Translations under genes and position numbers: made by a program
The notes under the pieces: generated by a model
The model's input: only the letters and a program-made list of their open reading frames with translations
Told to the model about the DNA's origin: nothing
The model's database searches: none
Shown here: one piece after another, positions 12,601 to 24,600 of the stretch
Layout: each line of letters begins with the position of its first letter
Numbering within the stretch: the first letter of the stretch is position 1
NCBI GenBank assembly: GCA_949987705.1
Contig: OX465281.1
Coordinates: forward strand, 137,688,876-137,752,875
Direction: 5' to 3'
DNA from: Thereva unica
Taxonomy: Eukaryota > Arthropoda > Insecta > Diptera > Therevidae
DNA: 64,000 nt

Positions 12601-15600
12601 CTTTTTAGCTCGTTATAAAAACGTGCTATATTAAAAAGTTTTTTTTTTATCTAATAATTATTTTCCGTTCAGTCATGTCTTTATTGTGTAGTTAGAAATT
12701 GGCCTTTAATTATTAAAAAAATTCAATTTTATTTAATATTTGGATTTCACAATTTCAGTTTCAAAATGAGTGCTCTTTTCATTTTATTATTATTAAGTTT
12801 CTTTTTTGACAATAATATCTTCAATTCTTCAGTTTTATGTTTGCAATTCTGAATTTTTGAACAAATTTAAATTTTTTTTACAAAATACAAAAATTACTAA
12901 GTAAAAAAAGTAAATTGAAAAAAATCATAAATTGCAAACATTATAAAAATTGAAGTTAGTAATAAAGATAAAAGATAAACATGTGAAAAATTTATGTCAG
13001 AAATGTAAAAATCCCCAAATATGTAGTCAAAAATGGGAAAATGGCAAAAACTTAAAACTTATCATAAACAATTACAAAGACTTCACACATTCAAAGTCAA
13101 ATCTTACAAACGCGAAAATTCCAAAAATTCCAATATTAAGAATAGAGTTGCATTGTATTTCTAGGAAAATGAAGAAAATGTGGTCTAAAAATAGATTTCG
13201 AAGTAATAATGTAAGCGACGGAGGTATAAATAAAATCTGAGGGCAAAAGCGGTTTAAGTTTTCGTAGAGGGCAAAAACGGTTTAGAGAGTTAATCCGCTT
13301 TTGCTCTAAGACTTTTGCCGTTCCGTTCTTGCTCTGAATAATAGTTGAACCATTTTTGCGCTGAAATATTTTTATTCCTCTTTTGCTGCAACATCAAATA
13401 TAACCCGCTTTTGCTCTGAGGGTGACATATGTTCTAAATGGAGTCACTCAAGTTCCTGTTACTTATATCAAATAAAAGAATACGCATTCACCTAAAAGAT
13501 GAGTCTAAGTATATTGATTTACGATAATTAGTAAACTAGTTATTCAACTCTAAATAAATTCAATTCTTATTATACTTATTATACTTTTTTTATACTTATT
13601 CTTATTTATACTTATTATACTTTTTTCGCAGTTTTCGGCTATTTTGCAATGCAAAAATTCAAATTTCCAAAATCCATCTTAGGGTAAGTTTTAGCAAATT
13701 CAATAACGAACAAAACATGCTCAACACATTTTTCGCCTAGAAGCCTTCGGTAAGAGATATTTAACAAGAAAGGTAAAAAAACAGGGAATTTTTGGTGAAT
13801 TTTTCAGTTTTTGGGCTACCACAAATTTTCCTGGAAGTTTCATGCTTGCTTAATTTTGCAAGAAGTTTCATGCTTGCTTAAAATTGCTTAATTTCTATAT
13901 CTATATTTCCCAAGGCTTCACTTACTTCGAGACGAAATTTTTAATTAAAATTTTAAAATATCCGTAGTATTTATGAACATTGGGTATTTGTCTGAGTATT
14001 TACCCTGTGTATTTACCGCGATACATAAATACATGGGTATTTTACATCACTGGTTAAGGCTCCCAAAAACAAGCGCTCCATTGGATAACAAATCTATAAA
14101 TAACAAAGAAGACGGTACACCAGAGCCCTATAACAGAAGACTTTGCAAAATTTCAAAATGCATTAGGGAGAGACTATACCATGGTATACACCTTCCCTTA
14201 AACTATGGAGAAACTAAAAGGCGAGCTGACTTGCTTGAAAAACCCGTCTCGTCCTAACTTTGTGCCATCCGATATATAAACTTTTCAAATAATTTCCCGA
14301 ATTTTGTGCGGTGTGGGTAAAAAAGGGTTAGGTTAGGTTAGATATGGCTGAGCTTTAGGTTCAAGCCCACACACTTAGGCCAAAAGGATAGGCCCATTGT
14401 GATGCCACAGTGATCCCACTTTAAACCAGATGTTAAAATGTCGTTTCAGAGGAGATGTAGTACACTTTCCGCCTCGTCCAGGTTCTTACAGTTTCTGCAG
14501 AAATTGTGGGTCTCAAGGCCTAAACGGGTCGCATGCGTCCCTATCAGACAGTGTCAGGTCAACACTCCCACTAATACTGAGAGTTCTTGTCTCCCGAGGC
14601 TCAGTAATAGGGTGGTTCGCCTAATATCATAGAGGGCCAGTTTAGTTTGGCCGAAGTGCATTTATTAAGATCCCCCCAATGCTTTTTCGCGTGTGTGATT
14701 GTGTGTTGCTTGCATCGGAGTTTAAAGGAGGCCCAAGACATACCAACTCTTTCCTTTTCTGGAAGGAGAGTAGCGGTCGTGCCTCTCCTAGACAGTTCGT
14801 CAGCTTTACAATTTCCCTCTATATTTCGGTGACCGGGCACTCATACGAGGAGGGTCTTGTTAGTAATAGAGTTAACCCTTCTAATACAGAAAGGTATTCG
14901 CACTTCTTAGCTGGGCCAAGAAAGATTTACCTACTCAGCACAAACAAGCGCTGAGATGAGACTCACAACTAAGCATGCAAACATAAAAATTAGTAAATAA
15001 AAACAAAAATCCAAATTAACATATAACTCACGCAAGCAACAGGAAACATAGATGGTCACGTGAGATTAAAAAGACTCCTTTTAAGGACATCTTTACTAAT
15101 GCTCACGCTAAAGACATTAATATTATTGTTAACATTAATGAACATGCGGTTTACAGGTTCAAATCTACCGTAATTCGTATTAGAGGAGTTGATGTGTAAG
15201 AGCGGTGGTCCTCTCAGATTGTATCGGCTCTCTCTAAACGACGCACGGCGCCTTAGAAAACCTGAGTCGACATGTCCATTAAGAAGCTGGTGGACGAAAA
15301 CAACATCGGACACCTCACGACGCTTGTGGAGAGTGTTTAAGTTGAGTTACTTAAGCCGGGATTCATATGATGGGAGAACTATTGGGTTTTCCCAAGGAAG
15401 ATGATTCAGTGCGAATCGAACGAACCTTCGTTGAACCGATTCAATAGTTCTAACATGCGAAGAATAGTGAGGAGACCAAACCTGGGAGGCATATTCAAGT
15501 AATGGTCTTGTAGTATAATGATAAATGGATTCCCACTACACTCCCACTGTATTATCATTGTAACAGGATAATATCAATGTTATCCGAAGCAACTGGCCCA

Positions 15601-18600
15601 GCAGCCAGTCTTCAATCTGATATGTAATAAAGAAGTACTCAACAAGAGCACACAGTGTCTTTTAATATAATACATGGCGCTGCGGACAGGATACATGGCG
15701 CTGCGGGAAAAAATAGAAAAGTTTAAAATAATGACACAGAACGGAAAATCGTTTGAGTGAACACAGTGATTTAAATAAAAATAAATAAATACTTAAGTGA
15801 TGACTGCACGTGAAATAAATAAAAAGGAAGAACATTTTTTTTGTGAGATTATAAATGATAAATGACTAGAGCGAAGTCAAAGTTACAAGTTTTAACCCGT
15901 GAAAAGGAAAAACGTGGCCCGGGACGTCCACCTAAACAAAGGACAGTTATTGTAGTGCAAACAAAAATGGAATACGTAAGAAAACCGGATTACCTTCAAT
16001 TAGATGGTAATATATCAGAAAATTGGAGGCGTTTCAAACAGAGTTTTGATATTTTTGCAACGGCAATCGAACTAGAAAAGAAATCGCAAGCAGTTCAAAT
16101 AGCGGTCTTTCTAAATGCTATTGGCCCAGACGCAATTGACACATACAATTCATTAAACCTCCCAGAAGAAGATAAAAAACAATATGCAAAAGTCATAAAT
16201 GCATTTGAAGAATTTTGTATGCCTAAAAAGAACGAGGTATATGAAACATTTATATTTCACAGTAGAAATCAATCACATGGAGAACCTTTTGATAATTTTC
16301 TGATTGATATAAAAAAACTTATAAAAGCATGTGGTTTCAATGTCACCTTGGAAAACCGAATGCTGAGAGACAGAATCGTATTTGGAGTGAATGACAAAAG
16401 GCTACAAAAGAAATTTCTAGAAGACACAAATTTAACATTTGAAAAAGCAGTTGAAATGGCAAGGGCAAATGAAGCGACAGCAAGTCAATGCAGCAAAATG
16501 CAACAAGCGGGTACATCTATGCATGTGGATGAACTATCACGGGACTTCACACAATTAAATTTACGAACGCAAACAAAGGATGATTATGCCAGCAGAAAAA
16601 ATCGAAATCAAGGAGAAAATCATTTAAGTAGAAACATGAAATTTAAAAGAAAATTTAAAAAAGTAGAAAATAATAATAATTTTAAAAATTTTAATTTTAG
16701 GATAGCACAAAATGAAAATGAAAATGGAAAGAATGCTCATCATGGCGATAAGTGTAGAATGTGCAAACGGGTACATGGGAAGAATAATTGTCCGGCGTAT
16801 GGAAAACAATGCGGAAAGTGCGGGTATTATAATCATTTTGCTATTGCTTGCAACACAAAAAAGGTAAGACAAATTAACGTAAATAATCGAACATTATATA
16901 TTGATAATATTGAATGTAAAAAAAATCATCAAATTGAAAAAACCTGGTATGAAAATATCAGAATTGGCAGTATGACTTTCCGTTTCAAATTAGATAGTGG
17001 GTCGGACGTAAACACCATACCCTTCAAAGATTATGTTAAATTAAAAAAGAAACCGGTAATAGAAAAGTGTTTTGATAATGTCGAAAATTATAGTGGCTCA
17101 AAGATTAATGTAATCGGGCAAGTTGAATTGATGTGTGTAGTTCGAAATGAAGTGGTGCCTTTGAATTTTGTAATAGTAGATCAAGATGTTGTTCCCATTC
17201 TAGGATTGAGAACATGTACAGATTTAAATTTAATAAAACGTGTAGAGTCAGTTAAACTAGTAGGGCATAATCCATTAATATACAAATATCGTAATGTATT
17301 TGAAGGTCAGGGGTGTTTTGCAGAAAATATTTCAATAAAACTAAAAGAAAACGCCACACCTGTAGCAAAAGCGGCTAGGAGAATTCCATTACAGCTAATA
17401 GAGCCACTGAAAAAAGAACTTAAAGCTTTGTGTGAAAGAGGTATAATATGCGAAGTAGGGAATGAAAATATTGAATGGGTGTCTAATCTAGTCGTAGTAG
17501 AAAAGAAAAATAAACAACTCCGAATATGTCTAGACCCCCAGGATCTGAATGCTGCAATAAAAATAGAAAGTCATTTAATACCGACATTTCAAGAAATTTT
17601 AGGCAAATTAGCAAACAAGAAAATTTTTACTGTTCTCGACCTTAAAGAGGGCTACTGGCAAGTTAAATTAGATGAAAACTCCAGTAGACTATGCACATTT
17701 AGTACTCCGTTTGGGAGATTTCGATTTAAAAGATTACCGTTTGGTATTAGCTGCGCCCCCGAAATATTCCAAAAGCTAAATGAAAAGAATTTTGCAGATA
17801 TACCAGGGGTTACAGTATTTATTGATGACATCCTCATAGCCGCAGAAAATCAAAAAGAACATGATGAAATTTTTGAAAAAGTGATGATAAGAGCGAAAAA
17901 TATAAATGCAAAATTTAATATAGACAAGTTACAATACTCTACAGATCAGGTTAGTTATTTAGGGCATATAATCTCAGCTGATGGAATTAAGGTAGATGAA
18001 AATAGGTCAAAAGCAATAGAAAGTATAGAGAAGCCGCAAAACAAGAAAGATTTACAGAAACTATTAGGTATGATTAATTATTTAAGGGATTTTATTCCGA
18101 ATCTAGCTGAGCTAACAGAGCCTTTTAGAGAATTATTAAAAAAGAATTGTGTATTTAATTGGTATCCGGAACATGAAAAACGTTTAAAAAAGTTGAAAGA
18201 AATTTTAAAAAATTTGCCAACACTAACAACGTTTGATGAGAATAAAGAAATAATCATACAAACTGATGCCTCACAATCGGGATTAGGTAGTGTATTATTA
18301 CAAGAAAATAAACCAATATGCTTTGCGTCAAGAAGTTTATCCGAAACGGAGAAAAGATATGCACAAATAGAGAAAGAAATGATGGCCATTGTGTTCGCTT
18401 GTAAAAAATTTCATTACTATATATATGGCAAAGAAATACGCATATTAACAGACCATAAGCCTTTATTGGGAATATTTAAAAAATCGATCAACCAAATTAG
18501 TTCCCCACGGTTGCAGAGAATGCGACTACGTCTACTAAAATATAGAATCGTTTTAGAGCACATACCTGGGAAACAAATGTTAATTGCAGATTTTTTGTCC

Positions 18601-21600
18601 CGATACTTTATGAAGACTACAGAGAAACCCGAAATAGAAGACCTCTCTGAAGTAGTTCACTCAATAAATGTAAGTGAACCAAAGAAATGTCAAATTAGAA
18701 AAGCCACAAGTGAAGATTCAGTTTTAAGAAAATTAAAAAATGTATTAATAAATGGATGGCCAAAAACGAAAAAAGAGCTAGATAACGATATAAAAGGATA
18801 TTGGAATATAAGAAATGAATTATACATAGAAGATGAGCTAATTTTTTTTAAAGACAGAGTGATAATCCCACAGCAGTTTAAAGACTATATGTTGAAAGCG
18901 CTACATGAAGGACATTCAGGTATTGAGCGTACGAAAGCCCGAGCGAGTCAATTGATTTATTGGTGCGGAATAAATGAAGCCATCGAACAAATGATTATGA
19001 AATGTAACATATGTCAAAAATTTCGCGCTACAAATCAAAAGAATACGTTATTGCCGCACAGCATTCCCGAATTCCCATTTCAGAAAATCGGTATGGATAT
19101 TATGGAAATAAATTCAAGAAATTATTTGATTGTGGTAGATTATTACTCAAAATACATTGAGATAGTAGAGTTAAGAAACAAATCAACAAGTGAAACTATA
19201 AAGAAGTTAAAGGCGTTAATGGCAATCTACGGGATTCCACGGGAAATAATCGCTGACAATAATCCATTTGGTAGTTGGGAAATGAGAAACTTTTGTAAAG
19301 AATTAGATATTATTTTAAATACTAGTAGTCCTTATCATTCTCAGTCTAATGGGCTTGCTGAAAGAACTGTGGGTATAGCAAAGAATATTTTAAGAAAATG
19401 TACTGAAAGCAGAACAGAAATTTGGTTAGCCTTATTGGAGTATAGAAACACACCTTTGAAAGGGTCTTATCTAACACCAGTAGAACTAATGATGGGTAGA
19501 AAAACGAGGACGCTACTTCCAGGGAAAGATAATCTTTTCAAATTTAGAAACATACCATCTATGAGCCAGTATAACAAAAATAAAACAGAGCGCATGAAAC
19601 AATACTACGATAGGACAGCGGGGAAATGTCCTGAATTTCAAGAGGGAGAGAGAGTGTGGCTCCAAAATAATTATAAATGGGAAAAAGCTACTATTATTAA
19701 AAAGTTAAATATTCCTAGGTCATATCTTGTTGAAACCGAAAGTCATGCTGTATATAGAAGAAATGTGAAATGGTTAAGAAAGATAGCAAATTAATCTATT
19801 AATCAAAAGTATGCAACCAATTTAGAAGTGTTGACAGAGCAAAAGCAAATTGAATGGAATTTGGCATCAAAAAATTGTGATACGTGGGTGATGAGCATTC
19901 TGATTTTGTATTATATTTTTTTTAATCAGTAAAATACAATTGTAATTTTAATTTGAAAAGGGAGATGTAGTATAATAATATTTGAAGTTGTAAAGTAAAT
20001 TTGAATGAGATGTAGTATAATAATATTTGAAGTTGTAAAGTAAATTTTAAAGAGATATATATATATGAAGAGAATATTTGAAATTATAAATTTAATTTGA
20101 AAAGGGAGATGTAGTATAATGATAAATGGATTCCCACTACACTCCCACTGTATTATCATTGTAACAGGATAATATCAATGTTATCCGAAGCAACTGGCCC
20201 AGCAGCCAGTCTTCAATCTGATATGTAATAAAGAAGTACTCAACAAGAGCACACAGTGTCTTTTAATATAATACAAGAGAGATATACATAAAAGTGTTTA
20301 GTAACCAACGGGTTATTAAATTCCTTGGACCACCTTTTTATAAAACCCAAGACTAAACTACCTCTGGAAGAGATATAGTAGTTGATGTGAGTGGAGAAAT
20401 CCAGCTTACTATTAAATCTAATCCCGAGATCTTTAACCAAATTAACACGAGGGATACCCTCATCAGAAAAGGTGTAGTTAAAAATTATAGGATCACGTCT
20501 CCTACTAAAAGTCATGACTTCGCATTTACCAATATTAAGAACCAGGTGGTTGTTAGCACACCAAGAGTAAAAGGTATCAAGGTCAATCTGCAGAAGTTTG
20601 CAATCCTCCATACTCTGTGCCGATACAATTTGATGTCATCAGCGTAAATCAATATTCTACAGTGTCTTAGTAAGGGAACAATGTCATCAATTGATAAGAT
20701 AAAGAGGAGAGGGCCAAGATGACTTCCTTGAGGGACACCGGATGTCGCTTCAATGGTTATTGATTTGGATCCACGAAAAAGAACTTGGTAGGTCCGGTCA
20801 GTTAAGTAAGACTGGAACCATACTAGAAGGGCTTGCGGAAAGCCTAACATTCTTAATTTCAGAATAATAATGGAATGGGAGAGCTTGTCGAATGCCTTAC
20901 TAAAATCAGTGTAAACACAATCAGTTTGACAACCGGAAACGAAGCCTTCGACAGCATGAGCAGTGAACTCAAGAAGATTGGTGGTTGTGGAACGAGCTGC
21001 AAGAAAACCATGTTGATTCGTTGAGACCTGCAGACTTGCAGATAGGAACGAGTGTATAATTGATTCAAAAAGTTTGGGTATAGCAGACAACTTAGCCTAT
21101 AATTCGATATTACACTCTTGCAACCACTTTTGTGAATAGGAATTGAGGAGCTGGGGAACAAAACCGGACTTGTCCCAATAATTGAATTTTATACTAGAGC
21201 AAAAATACTGAATTCAATAGTTGCACATGAGCTAAAATTTGTGCGTTACAATATAATTATAGCTTATTATGTAAATAACCAATAGCCTATTTTTTGGGCA
21301 AAAAAATACATATCTATATTTTTTTTATATTTTTTAAATGGACAAGTCCGGTTTTGTTTCAAAACGATGGACATCTCCGGTTATGATTCAAAATGCTATG
21401 GACAAGTCTAGTTTTGAAAAAAAAACAAGGTTTTATCATAGTCAATTTTTAATTAAAAACTCTTCAAATTCTCCCACATCCGGTTCACAACAATCACATT
21501 CTTCATCTTCATTATTATCATCATCTACTTCAATTATGTCAGCAACTGCAGCTGTGGAGTTATCGAATATATTATTTTTAAACCAGTCAAGCTCGGGATT

Positions 21601-24600
21601 TTGCATCCATTCATCTCCAAACTGTTTCTTCAAGATGTTCTCTACATCTTTCTTCTTCTTCGGATTTATTTCATTGGCCATTGAAAGCCTCTGAAGTCTC
21701 CTAGGGTGATTTTTTTTTGGCTTTAAAAGTGACACTGCATTTTCTGAGGGCTCGTTTTCATCTATGTTGTAATCTTTTATGACTTTTACGCCCAAGGTTA
21801 TGTGTTTTAAAACTGCACTGGGATCTCTTCTTCCTCTAATTGTACTGCCACGGCCATGTCTTCTTCCTCTGTCCTGACTGCGGCCCTGATTTCTTCCTGT
21901 TAGCAAAGGAGTTGAAGAAGGAGTTTCTGATTGTACAAGGGTTGAGTTTCGCTCTATTATTATCCTTTTCGCATCTCGTATACTTTCTACTTTTTTTATA
22001 AAATTCTTCAAGCTTCTTAATATTATAAAGATACCAGTCTGTAGCCAATACATGCACTTTGCCATGCTTTGCGTAAAGTTCGTGATACGTCCTTGGGTCT
22101 GAAATGAATGGCTTTTTTCGTAAGTCCTTCTCCACCCTCCCAAATACCCTATCTGCAGGTAAGTAACTATGACCGCGTATCGGAAAAGTCAGTATGATCT
22201 TGGTCACATTAACAGGGGCGTAATTTTTCAACCAGAAAATCAATGTGTGGATGACATGCGAATTTTTGTTCTGCCCTCCACATCCGTCCGCAAAAAGGCG
22301 CAACACTTGTATTCCAGAAAAATCGGTAGCCACTAAGTAGGTAAAAAGAGCAGATGCAATTTCAGAAGATCCTTTTTTCGCTTGATTTTCGGTCCATGTA
22401 AAGAAATGTGGAACTTTTGTAGCCATATCAGTTATACAAAAAGAATAAAATCCAATTTGCCGTAAATAAAAAGATTCCTGAATTGGTGTTTTTGGGAGGG
22501 GTTGAATTTGCTGAAGGTCAAAACATATTATGAACGAGTTTTCAGGTTTTTGTTTGGTAAGAGAAAAGAATGCTTTAGCCCTAGTTTTATGGGCACGGAG
22601 TTGAAGTTTTAGTAACTCCAGTTCTTCGGGATGCTTTTCGATTTTCTGCTTATTTTTTAATAGTTCGCAGGTGCTGAAAATATCTGAAGATGGTGACGAA
22701 AATCCTATATTGAAATCATTTTCAAAAATTTTTCGGAAAAACCATTGTGAAACTTTTAGATCATGAGCTGCTGAGTTATTGTAACACTCCCATAGTTTTT
22801 TTATGTTTAGTTCATAAGACAGGTAAACCCTCTTAGATTTGTTTCGGTTATAATGCGACTCCTTTGCAGGCAAAGCCCCAAGGAATTTTCGGACAGATTC
22901 CCTTTTATCAATACTTTTGAAACTTTTTCTGTCTCCTCCTCTGCCGTCACGTGGCGTTTTGCCTTCAAATAACTTGCTCGCAATCAAATTTACCCTGTAT
23001 TTACTGAGCCCAAGAGCAGCCAAAAAAAAGATTTGCAGACTTTTACCAACCTCTTTGAATCGCGAAAAAAAAAGTAACTTACAAAGTAATTATTTCTCTG
23101 CGGTTTACGCGATTCCTCCCTCGATCGCTCTCTTTCTATGGGACACGGTGATATAAGTCGGGACAAGTAAATATCCTGTGAAGTTTTGCCGTTTTTTTCA
23201 TAAAGTAACTTGCGATTATACACAATTTCCTTAAATGTAATAGTCTGGCACTCAAATTTCCCCTTTTTATGTTCACAAACACTTTCAAAATTTAAAGCAC
23301 GTGGGTCTTTATCCGCGTACCTAAAACAACATTAACAGTCATTTTAGATTAAATAATAAAATAATGGGGTACGATATCAGGAAACCCCTAGAGGTAGATG
23401 TACTCACTTCGAATCCCGGTTGTTTTTTGCTTGCCGTCCTGTTTTTTTTTCGTTTACGGGAACCGTCATTTATATTAGCCACTAAACTGTCGTTTTCATC
23501 CATTATTTTACGTGTTTTCAACTGTAATTAATTCTCAAAGTTATAACGAAAACGAAAATAGCACAGCGGATTTTCTTTTTTTAATTAACAGCGTCGCTAT
23601 ATTTGATTTAGGACTGCCATAAGAAAAATAGAATTGTTCTAAGCAACATGTTTGGTTTAGATTGACATTTTTAGTACTAACGAATATTTCTCCTTATATT
23701 GGGGCCGCTTTTAGTAATGCACGTTGCGTGCGCAATTGACTTATTCAGCAACACACTTCCATTGCTGAATAAGTCAATTGCGCTCACAATCTGCATTACT
23801 GAAAGCACCCAGTAGTTCGGTTATGATTGGAGAAAAAGTTCTTTTGAATTTTTTCATTTATTTACAGGACAAGTCCAGTTATGAACCAAATCGGTATTTT
23901 TAAAAATTTTTTTCGGTGGGTTAGGGCCGCTTTTGGGGGGAAATATTTCAGGGGTCTATAGACGTGACCTTAGAGAATACAAAAAAAAATAAAAAAAAAA
24001 ACGGTAATCGTGGACAAGTCCGGTTTTGTTCCCCAGCTCCTCAATTATGAACGAATTCTTCCGCAGAGTGTGGAAGTACCCTTTATCCAGGGATTTTAGA
24101 AAAAGGATTTTCAGTGGAGACTGGAGAACCTCCACACAGGCCTTAAGGACAGCAGGAGGAATACCGTCGGGGCCAGGAGTAAAGTCAAATGGAAGATCGT
24201 CAATGCGTTTCACGATATCGGCAATGGTAATTGAGAGAGGTAAAAAATGAGCCTCTCGGTTGGGAATAATGTGACGAAAATTATTGTCGTCAGGCTGAAA
24301 GTCTGCAGATGAGAAAGATTGATGAAAGAATGACGCAAACATGTTGCAAATCGCGGGCGACTCACAGCTAGACCAGGGGCCGTATTTGGTTTCTCGAGTC
24401 GATTGATCGACTCGACAAAAAAAGCTTCTCGATTTCCTTTAAGTTTCATATTTGGTTTCACGACCAAATCGACAGCTAAGCGCAGCCATACAAAACCATC
24501 AAATTGGGTGGTATCACTTCACGGCAGCAAACCACGTATATTTAATTAAAATAGAAATTGTTAAAAGTTTATTGCATGCATAAATTGAGCTTTTTAATAA

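Larger units (their letters stand above)
10305..13424. mobile_element. FB1: foldback element with repeat-built inverted arms
   Basis: The ends are CACCCTCAGAGCAAAAGCGGG and its complement, flanked by ACATATGA (10297-10304) and ACATATGT (13425-13432), a 7-8-bp target duplication. Both ~200-250-bp arms are built of variants of AGAGCAAAAGCGG and CAGCGCAAAAACGG in both orientations. Foldback elements with modular inverted arms are known in flies (FB, Galileo). The middle carries a LINE fragment, a 122-bp tandem array and a hairpin. No transposase is seen. Confidence 0.75.
15509..20275 (+). mobile_element. mag-1: intact gypsy/mag-type LTR retrotransposon
   Basis: It is 4,767 bp. Its two LTRs are 166 bp (15509-15674 and 20110-20275), appear identical and have TG..CA ends. 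One unbroken gag-pol ORF occupies 15862-19794. There is no env, so I read it as a retrotransposon rather than a retrovirus. Very short LTRs and the integrase/RT style match the mag lineage (family knowledge: Bombyx mag has LTRs under 100 bp). It sits in LINE A without a clear 4-6-bp target duplication (GGTCT left, AGAGA right). Identical LTRs suggest recent insertion. Confidence 0.9.
21145..24042 (-). mobile_element. DNA transposon with 31-bp TIRs and AATT duplication (Sola-like?), inserted in LINE A
   Basis: It is 2,898 bp. Perfect 31-bp TIRs begin GAGGAGCTGGGGAACAAAAC and are flanked by AATT at 21141-21144 and 24043-24046. Precise removal restores the LINE A frame (NSFI-IPIHKSG). It encodes a long spliced protein on the minus strand. 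A 4-bp duplication with GAG termini is what I recall of the Sola superfamily; that placement is tentative. Copies of GGACAAGTCCGGTTTTG recur inside both ends. Confidence 0.82.

Noticed and set aside
13973..14257. 94-residue plus-strand frame
   Set aside because: No family signature; it sits beside LINE B's 3' end in unassigned intron DNA.
15862..19794. Endogenous retrovirus (errantivirus)
   Set aside because: There is a single gag-pol ORF and no env between it and the 3' LTR; domain style fits mag-type retrotransposons.
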